A stretch of DNA of 22,656 nucleotides from an uncultured Oscillibacter sp. (lineage in GTDB: Bacteria > Bacillota > Clostridia > Oscillospirales > Oscillospiraceae): contig CAJTZI010000012.1 of the NCBI GenBank assembly GCA_910584075.1, positions 289 to 22,944 on the forward strand. The letters are read 5' to 3'. Positions 1 through 6,730 of the stretch are shown here, piece by piece. Position numbers and translations under genes: made by a program. Position 1 is the first letter of the stretch; every line of letters starts with the position of its first letter. The notes beneath the pieces are model-generated. The model worked only from the letters and a program-made list of their open reading frames with translations. It did no database searches and was not told where the DNA came from.

Positions 1-28
1 GCCAACGGCTGCGCAGTACCCGCAGAAG

Positions 29-104
29 TGGTGCCCAGAGCCGGAATCGAACCAGCGACACGTGGATTTTCAGTCCACTGCTCTACCAACTGAGCTATCT
101 GGGC
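29..104 (-). tRNA. tRNA-Phe (GAA)
   Basis: The reverse complement folds as a 76-nt tRNA including an encoded CCA end (bases 29-31). The acceptor stem is GCCCAGA/TCTGGGC with discriminator A, and the T-loop GGTTCGATTCC is present. The anticodon loop CTGAAAA sits between five-base-pair stems, giving anticodon GAA for phenylalanine. It is the last of three tRNAs in a leftward operon. Confidence 0.97.
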
Positions 105-157
105 AAATCTTTCTCCGTGCCATGGAGCGCGGATGGGGAATCACAACCCCGAGGGGA

Positions 158-184
158 CCCACGGGATCTCTCAGATCCCGTGGG
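158..184. other. Perfect 12-bp hairpin between tRNA-Asp and tRNA-Phe
   Basis: CCCACGGGATCT (158-169) and AGATCCCGTGGG (173-184) are exact inverted repeats around a 3-nt loop. A second small hairpin, CCCC-GA-GGGG, follows at 147-156. On the transcribed strand no T-run follows, so a classic terminator is unlikely. A processing signal or a small palindromic repeat in the spacer is possible. Confidence 0.6.
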
Positions 185-187
185 AGA

Positions 188-264
188 TGGCGACCCGGAA
201 CGGGCTCGAACCGTCGACCTCTAGCGTGACAGGCTAGCGTTCTAACCAACTGAACTACCGGGCC
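188..264 (-). tRNA. tRNA-Asp (GTC)
   Basis: A 77-nt tRNA with encoded CCA (188-190). The acceptor stem is GGCCCGG/CCGGGTC with one G-T wobble and discriminator G. The anticodon loop CTGTCAC between GCTAG-type stems gives GTC, aspartate. It lies between tRNA-Val and tRNA-Phe in the same leftward transcript. Confidence 0.97.
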
Positions 265-273
265 ATCGAATCA

Positions 274-350
274 TGGTGGGAACAACTGGACTCGAACCAG
301 TGACCCCCTGCTTGTAAGGCAGGTGCTCTAACCAGCTGAGCTATGCTCCC
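274..350 (-). tRNA. tRNA-Val (TAC)
   Basis: A 77-nt tRNA with encoded CCA (274-276). The acceptor stem is GGGAGCA/TGTTCCC with one wobble and discriminator A. The anticodon loop CTTACAA between CCTGC/GCAGG stems gives TAC, valine. It is the first tRNA after the promoter at 383-411. Confidence 0.97.
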
Positions 351-356
351 AGGTCA

Positions 357-374
357 CCGTCTTTCGTCAGACGG
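357..374 (-). other. Leader hairpin before tRNA-Val
   Basis: CCGTCT (357-362) and AGACGG (369-374) form a 6-bp stem with a 6-nt loop. It lies between the predicted transcription start and the first tRNA, so it would be in the 5' leader of the precursor. A role in processing is only a guess. Confidence 0.45.
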
Positions 375-382
375 CAAAAGTT

Positions 383-411
383 ATTATACGCAAGAAGGCA
401 CCATCTGTCAA
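383..411 (-). promoter_or_regulatory. Consensus sigma-A promoter of the tRNA operon
   Basis: On the minus strand, -35 TTGACA (406-411) and -10 TATAAT (383-388) are both exact consensus with a 17-bp spacer. The predicted start is about 25 bp upstream of tRNA-Val. It begins within about 20 bp of the hslO stop codon, so the tRNAs need not depend on hslO transcription. Full consensus fits a strong stable-RNA promoter. Confidence 0.92.
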
Positions 412-429
412 CCCAATTTTACGAAATTT

Positions 430-1320
430 TCAAAATTTTTTCCGCATCCCCTCCAACAGCGCTTCCAGCTCCTCCCGGGTAAAGGTCTGTACATTGTCGC
501 AGAAGCGGCAGGTCAGCTCCGCACCGCCCTGCTCGTCGATCATCCCCCGCAGTTCCTCGGGTCCCAAGCTGACCAGCGCCCGCTCCATCCGCTCCCGGCT
601 GCAATCACAGCGGTATTCGATGGGAGTCCGCTCCAGAATCTCCAGCTCAAAATCAGACAGCACCTGCCGAAGCATCTCCTCCGGACCGGCGCTGCCGCTC
701 AGCAGTCCCGTCACGGAGCCGGCGGCCATGACGCCGCCCTCCACCTTGGTGATGACGTCCTCCCCGGCGCCGGGCAGCAGCTGGACAATATATCCCCCCG
801 CCGCCAGGACGCTCTGGTCCCGGTCCACCAGCACCCCCAGGCCGCAGGCCGTTGGAATCTGCTCCGACTCCACAAAATATGCCGCCAGATCCTCGGCGAT
901 CTCGCCTCCCAGCAGACCCACGCTGCCCACGTATGGATCCTTCATATGCAGATCCCGGATAACGGTCAGCGTGCCGTCACAGCCCACCGCGGCGCCCACG
1001 TCCAGCTTCCCGTCGGTGCGCAGGGGGATGTCCACAGCCGGATTGTCCACCGTGCCCCGGACGTTGCCCCGGTTGTCCGATACCGCCAGGAGGATGCCCA
1101 GCGGCCCGCCGCCCTGGACGCGCAGGGTCAGGCTGGCCCCGTCCCCCTTGAGGGCGTTGCCCATCATGGACGCCGCCGCCAGGGTCCGGCCAAGAGCCGC
1201 CGTGGCCACCGGCAGGGTTTTGTGGATCTGCCGCGCCCGCTCCGTCAGCTCCCGGGTGGTGACCGCCACGGCCTTCACCATCCCGTCCTTCGTAATTGCC
1301 CGCACCAACTGATCGCCCAT
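430..1320 (-). CDS. hslO: Hsp33 redox-regulated molecular chaperone
   Basis: Cytoplasmic holdase chaperone activated by oxidative stress. In the Hsp33 family four C-terminal cysteines bind zinc when reduced; oxidation releases the zinc and unfolds the switch region to expose client-binding surface. The four cysteines are visible as CDC (Cys238, Cys240) and CRFC (Cys271, Cys274), with normal spacing. The N-terminal domain begins GDQLVRAITKDG, as expected for the family. Length 296 aa is normal. The start is ATG at 1320; a GTG six bases upstream (1326) is also in frame, and the AGGAG site lies 10 nt from the ATG and 4 nt from the GTG. The ATG fits family N-termini better. It is last in an operon with the methyltransferase, 15 bp downstream of its stop. 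Confidence 0.95.
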   Translation of the reverse strand: MGDQLVRAITKDGMVKAVAVTTRELTERARQIHKTLPVATAALGRTLAAASMMGNALKGDGASLTLRVQGGGPLGILLAVSDNRGNVRGTVDNPAVDIPLRTDGKLDVGAAVGCDGTLTVIRDLHMKDPYVGSVGLLGGEIAEDLAAYFVESEQIPTACGLGVLVDRDQSVLAAGGYIVQLLPGAGEDVITKVEGGVMAAGSVTGLLSGSAGPEEMLRQVLSDFELEILERTPIEYRCDCSRERMERALVSLGPEELRGMIDEQGGAELTCRFCDNVQTFTREELEALLEGMRKKF

Positions 1321-1335
1321 GATCACACTACTCCT

Positions 1336-2091
1336 TTACAAATGATCCTCTTCTCTCACACACCGCACAATCCAGCGGTCCTCATCCTCCGCCGGGGGAC
1401 GGGCAGACAGGTCTCCAGTGATGGTGATCTCCGCAAAGCCGGCCTCCGCCAGATACCGCCGCAGCTCCTCCGCCTCCCAGGCCCGCTCACGGTGCTCCTC
1501 GAAGTCCCGCTCCCAGGCGCCGTCCTCCCGCAGGCGGAACAGGTCCACCTGGTAAGTGCAGGCCTTCGTTCTCTCAGAGAAAAACGTCCGCCACACGCAG
1601 AAGCTCTCCTCCGTCTCGTCCATATACATCTGCCCGTCCATCCGCCGCAGCTTGCAGGGGGTGTTGACGTCAAAGACAAACTGCCCGCCGGGCCTCAGCC
1701 AGCGGTACACCCGCCGGAAGGTCTCCCGGAGATCCCGTGTCCGCGTCAGGTAGTTCAGGGAATCCAGTGTGGAGACCGCCGCGTCCACCGGCTGGAGCAG
1801 CCGCAGCCGGGGCATGGCCTGATGGATGAACAGCGGCGGAGACTCCAGCCCCGCGGCCTTTGCCGCCGCCTGGGCCAGCATCTCCTCCGAGCCGTCCACG
1901 GCAGTCACACGGTAGCCCCGCTCCGCCAGAAGGCAGGCGATGGTCCCGGTGCCGCAGGCCAGATCCAGCACGCTGCAAACCGGAATCCGGCTCGTTCGGA
2001 AGAGCCGCTCCAGAAAGTCCGCCCGCCGCCGGTAGGCCCCGTCCGCCATCAGGGCGTCGTAGCTGGATGCCAGAGCGTCGTAGCCGTTCAT
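1336..2091 (-). CDS. Class I SAM-dependent methyltransferase, substrate unknown
   Basis: 251 aa with a Rossmann-fold methyltransferase core. Motif I is VLDLACGTGTIACLL at about residues 41-55, followed by an acidic end of strand 2 (VTAVDGSEEML) that would contact the SAM ribose. A later strand, GGQFVFDVNTP, is typical of the Methyltransf_11/25 type. No signal peptide or membrane segment is seen. Its start overlaps the stop of the upstream yerC-like gene by 4 bp (ATGA), implying translational coupling, and hslO follows closely. The target cannot be read from sequence; such enzymes methylate small molecules, tRNA or proteins. Confidence 0.88.
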   Translation of the reverse strand: MNGYDALASSYDALMADGAYRRRADFLERLFRTSRIPVCSVLDLACGTGTIACLLAERGYRVTAVDGSEEMLAQAAAKAAGLESPPLFIHQAMPRLRLLQPVDAAVSTLDSLNYLTRTRDLRETFRRVYRWLRPGGQFVFDVNTPCKLRRMDGQMYMDETEESFCVWRTFFSERTKACTYQVDLFRLREDGAWERDFEEHRERAWEAEELRRYLAEAGFAEITITGDLSARPPAEDEDRWIVRCVREEDHL

Positions 2092-2378
2092 CGCTTCTTC
2101 ATCCGGGCAAACACCTTGGCATAGCCTCCCGCGCCGTAGCTCAAAGAGCGGTTCACCCGGCTGATGGTGGCGCTGGAGGCCCCGGTGCGCTCCAGGATGT
2201 CATTGTAGATCATGCCGTCGTCCAGCAAAGACGCCACCTCAAACCGCTGCTCCATGGACCGGAGCTCGGAGACGGTACACAGGTCCTGGAAAAAGTCGTA
2301 GCACTCCTGTTCATCCCTCAGCTGTAAAATGGCCCTGTACAGCAGCTCACTTTTTTCCTTTTTGCCGATCTTGACCAT
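2088..2378 (-). CDS. YerC/YecD family TrpR-like DNA-binding protein
   Basis: 96 aa, the usual size for the TrpR-related YerC/YecD family. The order of features matches: an N-terminal helical segment with DLCTVSELRSMEQRFEVA, then a helix-turn-helix around residues 55-76 (YNDILERTGASSATISRVNR), and a short basic C-terminus. TrpR itself represses tryptophan genes, but YerC-type members lack an assigned ligand in most species. The ATG at 2378 is preceded by GGAGG 10 nt upstream, and a promoter is seen at 2452-2480. First gene of the operon with the methyltransferase and hslO; it may regulate its own operon (inference). Confidence 0.9.
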   Translation of the reverse strand: MVKIGKKEKSELLYRAILQLRDEQECYDFFQDLCTVSELRSMEQRFEVASLLDDGMIYNDILERTGASSATISRVNRSLSYGAGGYAKVFARMKKR

Positions 2379-2451
2379 AGTCTGGTATCCTCCACGCCCT
2401 TTTTGTACTGGGCGAAAGAACCGCCGGCGGCAGTCCTCCGCTGTCTGTTGT

Positions 2452-2480
2452 ATTTTAACACTTCATTGCGTGAAAGTAAA
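2452..2480 (-). promoter_or_regulatory. Probable sigma-A promoter of the yerC-methyltransferase-hslO operon
   Basis: Minus-strand -35 TTTACT (2475-2480), 17-bp spacer, -10 TAAAAT (2452-2457). Each hexamer is close to consensus (-35 matches 4 of 6, -10 matches 5 of 6). It lies about 75 bp upstream of the yerC-like ATG in a 200-bp divergent gap. Confidence 0.65.
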
Positions 2481-2578
2481 GAGGTCCAGAGCAAAATTTT
2501 CCTCTCTCCCGCACCACCTCCTGTCCCGCACCATAAACTGAGGTAAAGCAATTTGGAAAACGGAGAGGAGCGGCGAAA

Positions 2579-3289
2579 ATGGCGCGAGACAGTCTGGCGG
2601 AGCTGCACACGGAGCCCTTTGCGGCGGAACGGGAGTGGACAGTGGAGGAAATCCCCGTGCTGACGGCCTCGGTGTCCGTCCCGCGGCCGGTACCGGCATC
2701 GGACCGGGTATCCCGGCGCATCCATCGGTACTACCAGCTCCAGTGCCGCTCCTATCTCCGCTACTGTGAGCGCTGGCTGCTGCCCCAGGCGGAGGCGGCC
2801 TGCCGGGAGGCCTTGACCTCCAGCGCCCCTCTGCCCTGCTTTCGGGCGGAGCTCCGATACCAGGTGACCTACAACCAGGGCGGACTGTGGAGCCTGTACA
2901 CCCAGTCCCGGGAGACCACCGTGTCCGGCCCCGCCCTGCTCACCCGCCGGGGAGATACCTGGGACCTCAGCGGCGGCTACCCGGTGGAGCTCTCCGCCTT
3001 TTTCCCGCCCCGCAGCGGCTGGAAAAAAAAGCTCTTATCCCTGGCGGCGGAGGCAATCCAGCGCCAGGAGCGGTCAGGCGTCTCCCGCTACCGGGAGGAC
3101 TGGCGGCGGGTGCTGCCCCGGCGGTTCAACGCCCAGAACTACTACCTGACGGCAGAGGGTCTGGCCCTTTTCTTTCCCATGTACGCCATCGCCCCCGCCG
3201 CGGAGGGAATCCCGGTTTTTACCTTCCCCCGCGGGACCGGGACACTCCTCCTGCCGGAGGATTCGGAAAAAGAGACGGACCAAATCTGA
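2579..3289 (+). CDS. DUF3298/RsiV-like domain protein, soluble
   Basis: 236 aa. The C-terminal third carries FNAQNYYLTAEGLALFFP followed by IAPAAEGIPVFTFP, the pattern of the DUF3298 domain found in the B. subtilis anti-sigma factor RsiV and in PdaC-type proteins. The middle (YQVTYNQGGLWSLYTQSRE) resembles the DUF4163-like beta-sheet that usually precedes it. Unlike RsiV, there is no signal peptide or membrane helix, and no sigma-factor gene is adjacent. The ATG at 2579 has GAGAGGAG 8 nt upstream, so a missed N-terminal anchor is unlikely. A single-gene unit with its own terminator. Function unknown; lysozyme or sugar-polymer binding is known only for relatives. Confidence 0.75.
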   Translation: MARDSLAELHTEPFAAEREWTVEEIPVLTASVSVPRPVPASDRVSRRIHRYYQLQCRSYLRYCERWLLPQAEAACREALTSSAPLPCFRAELRYQVTYNQGGLWSLYTQSRETTVSGPALLTRRGDTWDLSGGYPVELSAFFPPRSGWKKKLLSLAAEAIQRQERSGVSRYREDWRRVLPRRFNAQNYYLTAEGLALFFPMYAIAPAAEGIPVFTFPRGTGTLLLPEDSEKETDQI

Positions 3290-3294
3290 ATACT

Positions 3295-3331
3295 GCGGAG
3301 GGGCCGGATATTTCCAGCCCCTCCGCTTTTT
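3295..3331 (+). terminator. Rho-independent terminator after the DUF3298 gene
   Basis: Perfect 10-bp stem GCGGAGGGGC (3295-3304) / GCCCCTCCGC (3317-3326), 12-nt loop, followed by five T (3327-3331). It starts 6 bp after the stop codon. No T-run appears on the other strand, so it does not obviously serve the convergent spoIVB. Confidence 0.9.
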
Positions 3332-3379
3332 CAAGAGGCGTCCCCGTCAGCGGCGGATATCCCCGCTTTCGGCGGTGTC

Positions 3380-4420
3380 TCACTCCCCCTGTTCAATTCC
3401 AGATGCTTCCAACATATGATCAATCAAAATTCCATAACCTTTCTTAGGCTCGTTTAAAAGGACATGGGTCACGGCCCCCACAATTTTTCCGTCCTGGAGA
3501 ATCGGACTGCCGCTCATACCCTGGACAATGCCGCCGGTGACGGCGATCAGGCCGGGGTCCGTGACAGAGATCACCATATCCCGTCCGTCTCCGGCGGTGG
3601 GGACCACTTTGAGAATTTCGATCTCATACTCCGCCACCTCATCCCCCTGGACATTGGAGCGGATTACCGCGGGTCCGGCCTTTGCCTGCCCGACGGGTAT
3701 GGCTCCGTCATCTCTCAGTCCCGCGGTATCCAGCGTGCCGAAGATGCCGGAGCTGGTGTTGGCGTACAGCTGGCCCAGGTCCCGGGTGAGGTCAAAGTCA
3801 CCCCGCAGCTCTCCGGCGGCGCCGGCCTCCCCCTTCTTCACGGCCTTCACCGTGGAGGGCAGGACGGAGCCGTTGGAGAAGGGCATCAGCAGGGCCGTGT
3901 CCGTATCGGTGATGCCGTGGCCCAGGGCGCCGAAGACGCCGGTGGCCGGATCATAAAAGGTCATGGTGCCGATGCCCGCCATGCTGTCCCGAATCCAGGC
4001 TCCAATGCAGTAGACACCCTGGTCGTTCTGGGTGGGGGCGACAGAGAGCGTCATGCTTCCGCCGTTCCGGCGGACCCGGAGGTCTGTCTCCGAGTCCCCG
4101 TTCTCCTGAAGAAGGGACTGGAACTGTTCCGTGGAGGTCACTGCGGCTCCGCCGCACTCCACGATCACATCTCCGGTACGCAGTCCACAATTTCTGGCGG
4201 GCGTGCCGCCATCGGTGAGCTTCACCACCACCACGCCCCGGGAAAACAGCTTGATGCCCACCGTATGCCCCACAGGCACCAGCATCCGGGCGGACTCATT
4301 TGAAAAAGCGCCGCTCACCTCCGCCGCTTTTGCGGGCGCTCCGGCGCAGAGGAGCAGGGCCAAAAGGAACGCCGCGCCGCCCCGCAGCAGTCCCTTTGCG
4401 TGTTTTGGTACTTCATGCAA
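3380..4420 (-). CDS. spoIVB: SpoIVB peptidase (S55 family), sporulation signalling protease
   Basis: In B. subtilis SpoIVB is made in the forespore, crosses into the intermembrane space and cleaves SpoIVFA to trigger pro-sigma-K processing. Seen here: an N-terminal hydrophobic segment at about residues 12-32, a PDZ domain around 55-125 (CGLRTGDVIVECGG), and a C-terminal S55 domain with GALGHGITD (His168), VTDPG (Asp288) and QGMSGSPI (Ser303/Ser305), matching the family's His-Asp-Ser triad. The best start is TTG at 4418-4420, giving 346 aa, because AAAGGGGTG lies 8 nt upstream; the open frame extends to 4534 without a better site. It follows ftsZ but sits behind the ftsZ terminator, so it is probably transcribed separately. 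Confidence 0.93.
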   Translation of the reverse strand: MHEVPKHAKGLLRGGAAFLLALLLCAGAPAKAAEVSGAFSNESARMLVPVGHTVGIKLFSRGVVVVKLTDGGTPARNCGLRTGDVIVECGGAAVTSTEQFQSLLQENGDSETDLRVRRNGGSMTLSVAPTQNDQGVYCIGAWIRDSMAGIGTMTFYDPATGVFGALGHGITDTDTALLMPFSNGSVLPSTVKAVKKGEAGAAGELRGDFDLTRDLGQLYANTSSGIFGTLDTAGLRDDGAIPVGQAKAGPAVIRSNVQGDEVAEYEIEILKVVPTAGDGRDMVISVTDPGLIAVTGGIVQGMSGSPILQDGKIVGAVTHVLLNEPKKGYGILIDHMLEASGIEQGE

Positions 4421-4572
4421 TGCGATCACCCCTTTCAATGAAATCACATCCGCCAGCAGATTTTCGCCGGCGGCTCTCTTATGATTTGCCCCCGCCGCGA
4501 AAACACACCTTGCAAAAAGCGGAAGCATGTCCAAGGTACAGACTGCCTTGTCCGGTTTTCAAGGGCCGCGAG
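4421..4572 (-). other. spoIVB upstream region with leader hairpin
   Basis: About 150 bp between the ftsZ terminator and spoIVB. It contains an 8-bp stem (CCGCCGGC/GCTGGCGG with one G-T pair, 4450-4473) around an 8-nt loop, 30 bp before the TTG start. No convincing sigma-A promoter is seen. A CATAAGA string at 4477-4483 resembles part of a sigma-G -10 element, but I could not pair it with a -35. Confidence 0.4.
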
Positions 4573-4603
4573 AAAACCCGCAGGCAAAAGCCTGCGGGTT
4601 TTT
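4573..4603 (-). terminator. Rho-independent terminator after ftsZ
   Basis: Perfect 13-bp stem AAAACCCGCAGGC (4573-4585) / GCCTGCGGGTTTT (4590-4602) with a 4-nt loop. The A-run before and T-run after make it usable in both directions. It lies about 50 bp beyond the ftsZ stop and ends the long cluster transcript. Confidence 0.92.
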
Positions 4604-4651
4604 CCAGTATTTTTCAGAATCTGCCCCATTGACAGGCAGAGGATATGGCGG

Positions 4652-5755
4652 TCAATCGCGCTTGTTGAAAATTTTGAAAATATCGTCGAAGGGATCGTCC
4701 TCCTTCTCCGCCTTGGGCACGTCGTCCTCCCCCAGGGGCACAGGGGCCGGGGCCCCGCCCGACTGGCCCTCCTGGGCCACCTTGGGCAGCTGCTTGGCGT
4801 CCTTCTCAAAGCCGGTGGCAATGACGGTGACCCGGATCTCATCATCCATCGTCTCGTCAAACGTCGCGCCGAAGATAGTCAGCGCATCGGGGTGAACCGC
4901 GTCCCGCACCAGGCTGGCGGCCTGCTCCACCTCCTCCAGGCCGATGTCCATGGAGCCGGTGATGTTGATCAGCACGCCCTTGGCCCCCTCGATGGAGGTC
5001 TCCAGCAGGGGGCTGGAAATGGCCATTTTGGCGGCCTCCTCGGCCTTGCCCTTCCCGGCGGCCCGGCCCACGCCCATGTGGGCCATGCCGGCGTTTTTCA
5101 TAATGGCGGTGACGTCGGCGAAGTCCAGGTTGATGAAGCCGGTATCCCGGATCAGGTCGGAGATGGACTGCACCGCCTGGCGCAGCACATCGTCGGCGAT
5201 CTCAAAGGCGTTGGCGAAGGTCACCTTCTGATCCGTGGCGTATTTCAGCCGCTCGTTGGGAATGATGACCAGAGAATCCACCTTCCCCTCCAGCTCGGCG
5301 ATGCCCGCCTCGGCGGCCCGCATCCGGCGGGGCCCCTCAAACCCGAAGGGCTTGGTAACCACGCCAACGGTGAGAATATCCATCTCCTTGGCGATCTCCG
5401 CCACGATGGGCGCGCCGCCGGTGCCGGTGCCGCCGCCCATGCCGGCGGCGATGAACACCATGTCCGTATCCTCCAGGGCCTTGGCGATCTGGTTGCGGCT
5501 CTCCTCGGCGGCCTTGCGGCCGATCTCCGGATCCGCGCCGGCACCCTTGCCGTGGGTCAGCTTTTCGCCGATTTGAATTTTGTCGGAGGCACTGGACACG
5601 TTCAGCGCCTGTTTATCCGTATTCACCGCCACAAATTCCACGCCCTTGGTCCCGGAACGGACCATGCGGTTGACCACGTTGTTGCCGCCGCCGCCAACGC
5701 CGATTACTTTGATGTTGACCACGGTATCGGAACCCGTTTCCAGTCCAAATGCCAT
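4652..5755 (-). CDS. ftsZ: Cell division protein FtsZ
   Basis: Tubulin-like GTPase that forms the cytokinetic ring. 367 aa. Seen: N-terminal GVGGGGNNVVNRM, the tubulin signature GGGTGTG at residues 107-113, and the T7 loop FINLDFADV at about 208-215 with the catalytic aspartates. After the globular core comes a short linker of about 35 residues and a C-terminal peptide ending DDIFKIFNKRD. That tail keeps an acidic-then-basic pattern but departs from the common DIPxFL-type anchor motif. The ATG at 5755 has AGGAGG 8 nt upstream. A good sigma-A promoter lies in the 177-bp gap from ftsQ, so ftsZ can be expressed apart from the rest of the cluster. ftsA, the usual neighbour, is absent. Confidence 0.98.
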   Translation of the reverse strand: MAFGLETGSDTVVNIKVIGVGGGGNNVVNRMVRSGTKGVEFVAVNTDKQALNVSSASDKIQIGEKLTHGKGAGADPEIGRKAAEESRNQIAKALEDTDMVFIAAGMGGGTGTGGAPIVAEIAKEMDILTVGVVTKPFGFEGPRRMRAAEAGIAELEGKVDSLVIIPNERLKYATDQKVTFANAFEIADDVLRQAVQSISDLIRDTGFINLDFADVTAIMKNAGMAHMGVGRAAGKGKAEEAAKMAISSPLLETSIEGAKGVLINITGSMDIGLEEVEQAASLVRDAVHPDALTIFGATFDETMDDEIRVTVIATGFEKDAKQLPKVAQEGQSGGAPAPVPLGEDDVPKAEKEDDPFDDIFKIFNKRD

Positions 5756-5787
5756 AAGTGCTGCCTCCTGCTATCATTTGTAGAAAA

Positions 5788-5801
5788 GGGCGAAAACGCC
5801 C
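5788..5801 (-). other. Small hairpin in the ftsZ leader
   Basis: GGGCG-AAAA-CGCCC forms a 5-bp stem within the predicted 5' untranslated leader, about 35 bp upstream of the ftsZ start. No U-run follows on the transcribed strand. A role in translation or stability is only possible. Confidence 0.4.
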
Positions 5802-5842
5802 GACGCTTTCCACAATATCCAGTATCTCAATATATAATATCT

Positions 5843-5871
5843 ATTGTATGACACTTTTTTGCTCCGGTCAA
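5843..5871 (-). promoter_or_regulatory. Sigma-A promoter of ftsZ
   Basis: Minus-strand -35 TTGACC (5866-5871), 17-bp spacer, -10 TACAAT (5843-5848); each hexamer matches consensus at 5 of 6 positions. The predicted leader before the ftsZ ATG is about 80 nt. Confidence 0.82.
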
Positions 5872-5932
5872 GTCCCCTCCGTCTCTTTTCGAGGGTTTTT
5901 TCCAAAAGAAAACGGAAAGAACATCCAATTTC

Positions 5933-6715
5933 TCACTGGAGATCCGGCTGGAAGAAGTCCTTGCTGTTCCCCCGCATGTCAAAGGTGCCGGTCATGTTGT
6001 CCTGAATGACGCCCTCCTCGAGGCTCCACTGGAGCTTTGTGAGCTTGCGGGCGTAGTCCGCGCTGTAACGCAGGCGCACGGTAAAACGCCCGCCGTACTC
6101 CATGGTGATCTCCGAGGGGTCTCCCAGGTGGATGGCCTCCACCTGCTCCAGCATCTCCGCCTCCTCCAGAGCGTTCAGCAGGCTGAGCAGGCTGCTCTGC
6201 TGAACGGCGTACTCCGTGGCAAAGGCGGGGCCGGTACCCACCGAGGGAGCCAGCAGCTGGCAGCCATCGATCACGCCGTACTCGCCGGCGGCAGCCGCCG
6301 GCAGCTGCTCTACGATCTTTCCCCGTCCGGAGCTGGTGGGGCTGATGAGCCAGGCAGAGCCGTCCTGAATCACCGCCAGAGGTCTGCCGCACTCCTCAAC
6401 CCGGATCTCCAGGGTGTCCGGCAGCTTCTTGCTGATGCCGCTGATCTCCTTGAGATAGGGCAGCTTCCCCGTCATGCTGGCGGCCACCCTGCCCTTGTTC
6501 AGCAGCAGCAGATTGGCCCCGGCCCTGACTCCTGTGGCGTCCCGCAGCTCCTGCTCGGTGTAGCGCACCCCGCCGGTGACCACAATCGTATCCACCCGGA
6601 AGAACAGCGTCAGCGCTGTGATCAGACAGACGCACATGGCCAAAACGGACAGCAGCTTATAGAGGAAGCCGGACCTTCCCCTCCGCCGCCGGTTGGATTT
6701 TCTGCGTCTTGCCAT
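5933..6715 (-). CDS. ftsQ: Cell division protein FtsQ/DivIB
   Basis: Bitopic divisome protein that, with FtsL and FtsB/DivIC, links the Z-ring to septal wall synthesis. 260 aa. Seen: a very basic cytoplasmic N-terminus (MARRRKSNRRRRGRSG), one membrane helix at about residues 18-39, then a POTRA domain (FRVDTIVVTGGVRYTEQEL to LEIRVEECG) and the beta domain typical of FtsQ. The ATG at 6715 lies 15 bp after the murA stop, implying co-transcription. ftsA, which follows ftsQ in many genomes, is replaced here by a promoter-bearing gap leading to ftsZ. Confidence 0.93.
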   Translation of the reverse strand: MARRRKSNRRRRGRSGFLYKLLSVLAMCVCLITALTLFFRVDTIVVTGGVRYTEQELRDATGVRAGANLLLLNKGRVAASMTGKLPYLKEISGISKKLPDTLEIRVEECGRPLAVIQDGSAWLISPTSSGRGKIVEQLPAAAAGEYGVIDGCQLLAPSVGTGPAFATEYAVQQSSLLSLLNALEEAEMLEQVEAIHLGDPSEITMEYGGRFTVRLRYSADYARKLTKLQWSLEEGVIQDNMTGTFDMRGNSKDFFQPDLQ

Positions 6716-6730
6716 ATCTCTCTTGAACTC

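Noticed and set aside
343..2124. 593-codon plus-strand open frame over hslO and the methyltransferase
   Set aside because: Antisense to two well-supported genes and running through the tRNA promoter; low-complexity Pro/Arg/His composition.
4477..4483. Sigma-G -10 element for spoIVB
   Set aside because: CATAAGA only partly fits the consensus, and no matching -35 was found at the right distance.
4481..5851. 456-codon plus-strand open frame over ftsZ
   Set aside because: Antisense shadow of ftsZ that also covers its terminator and leader; no recognisable domain.
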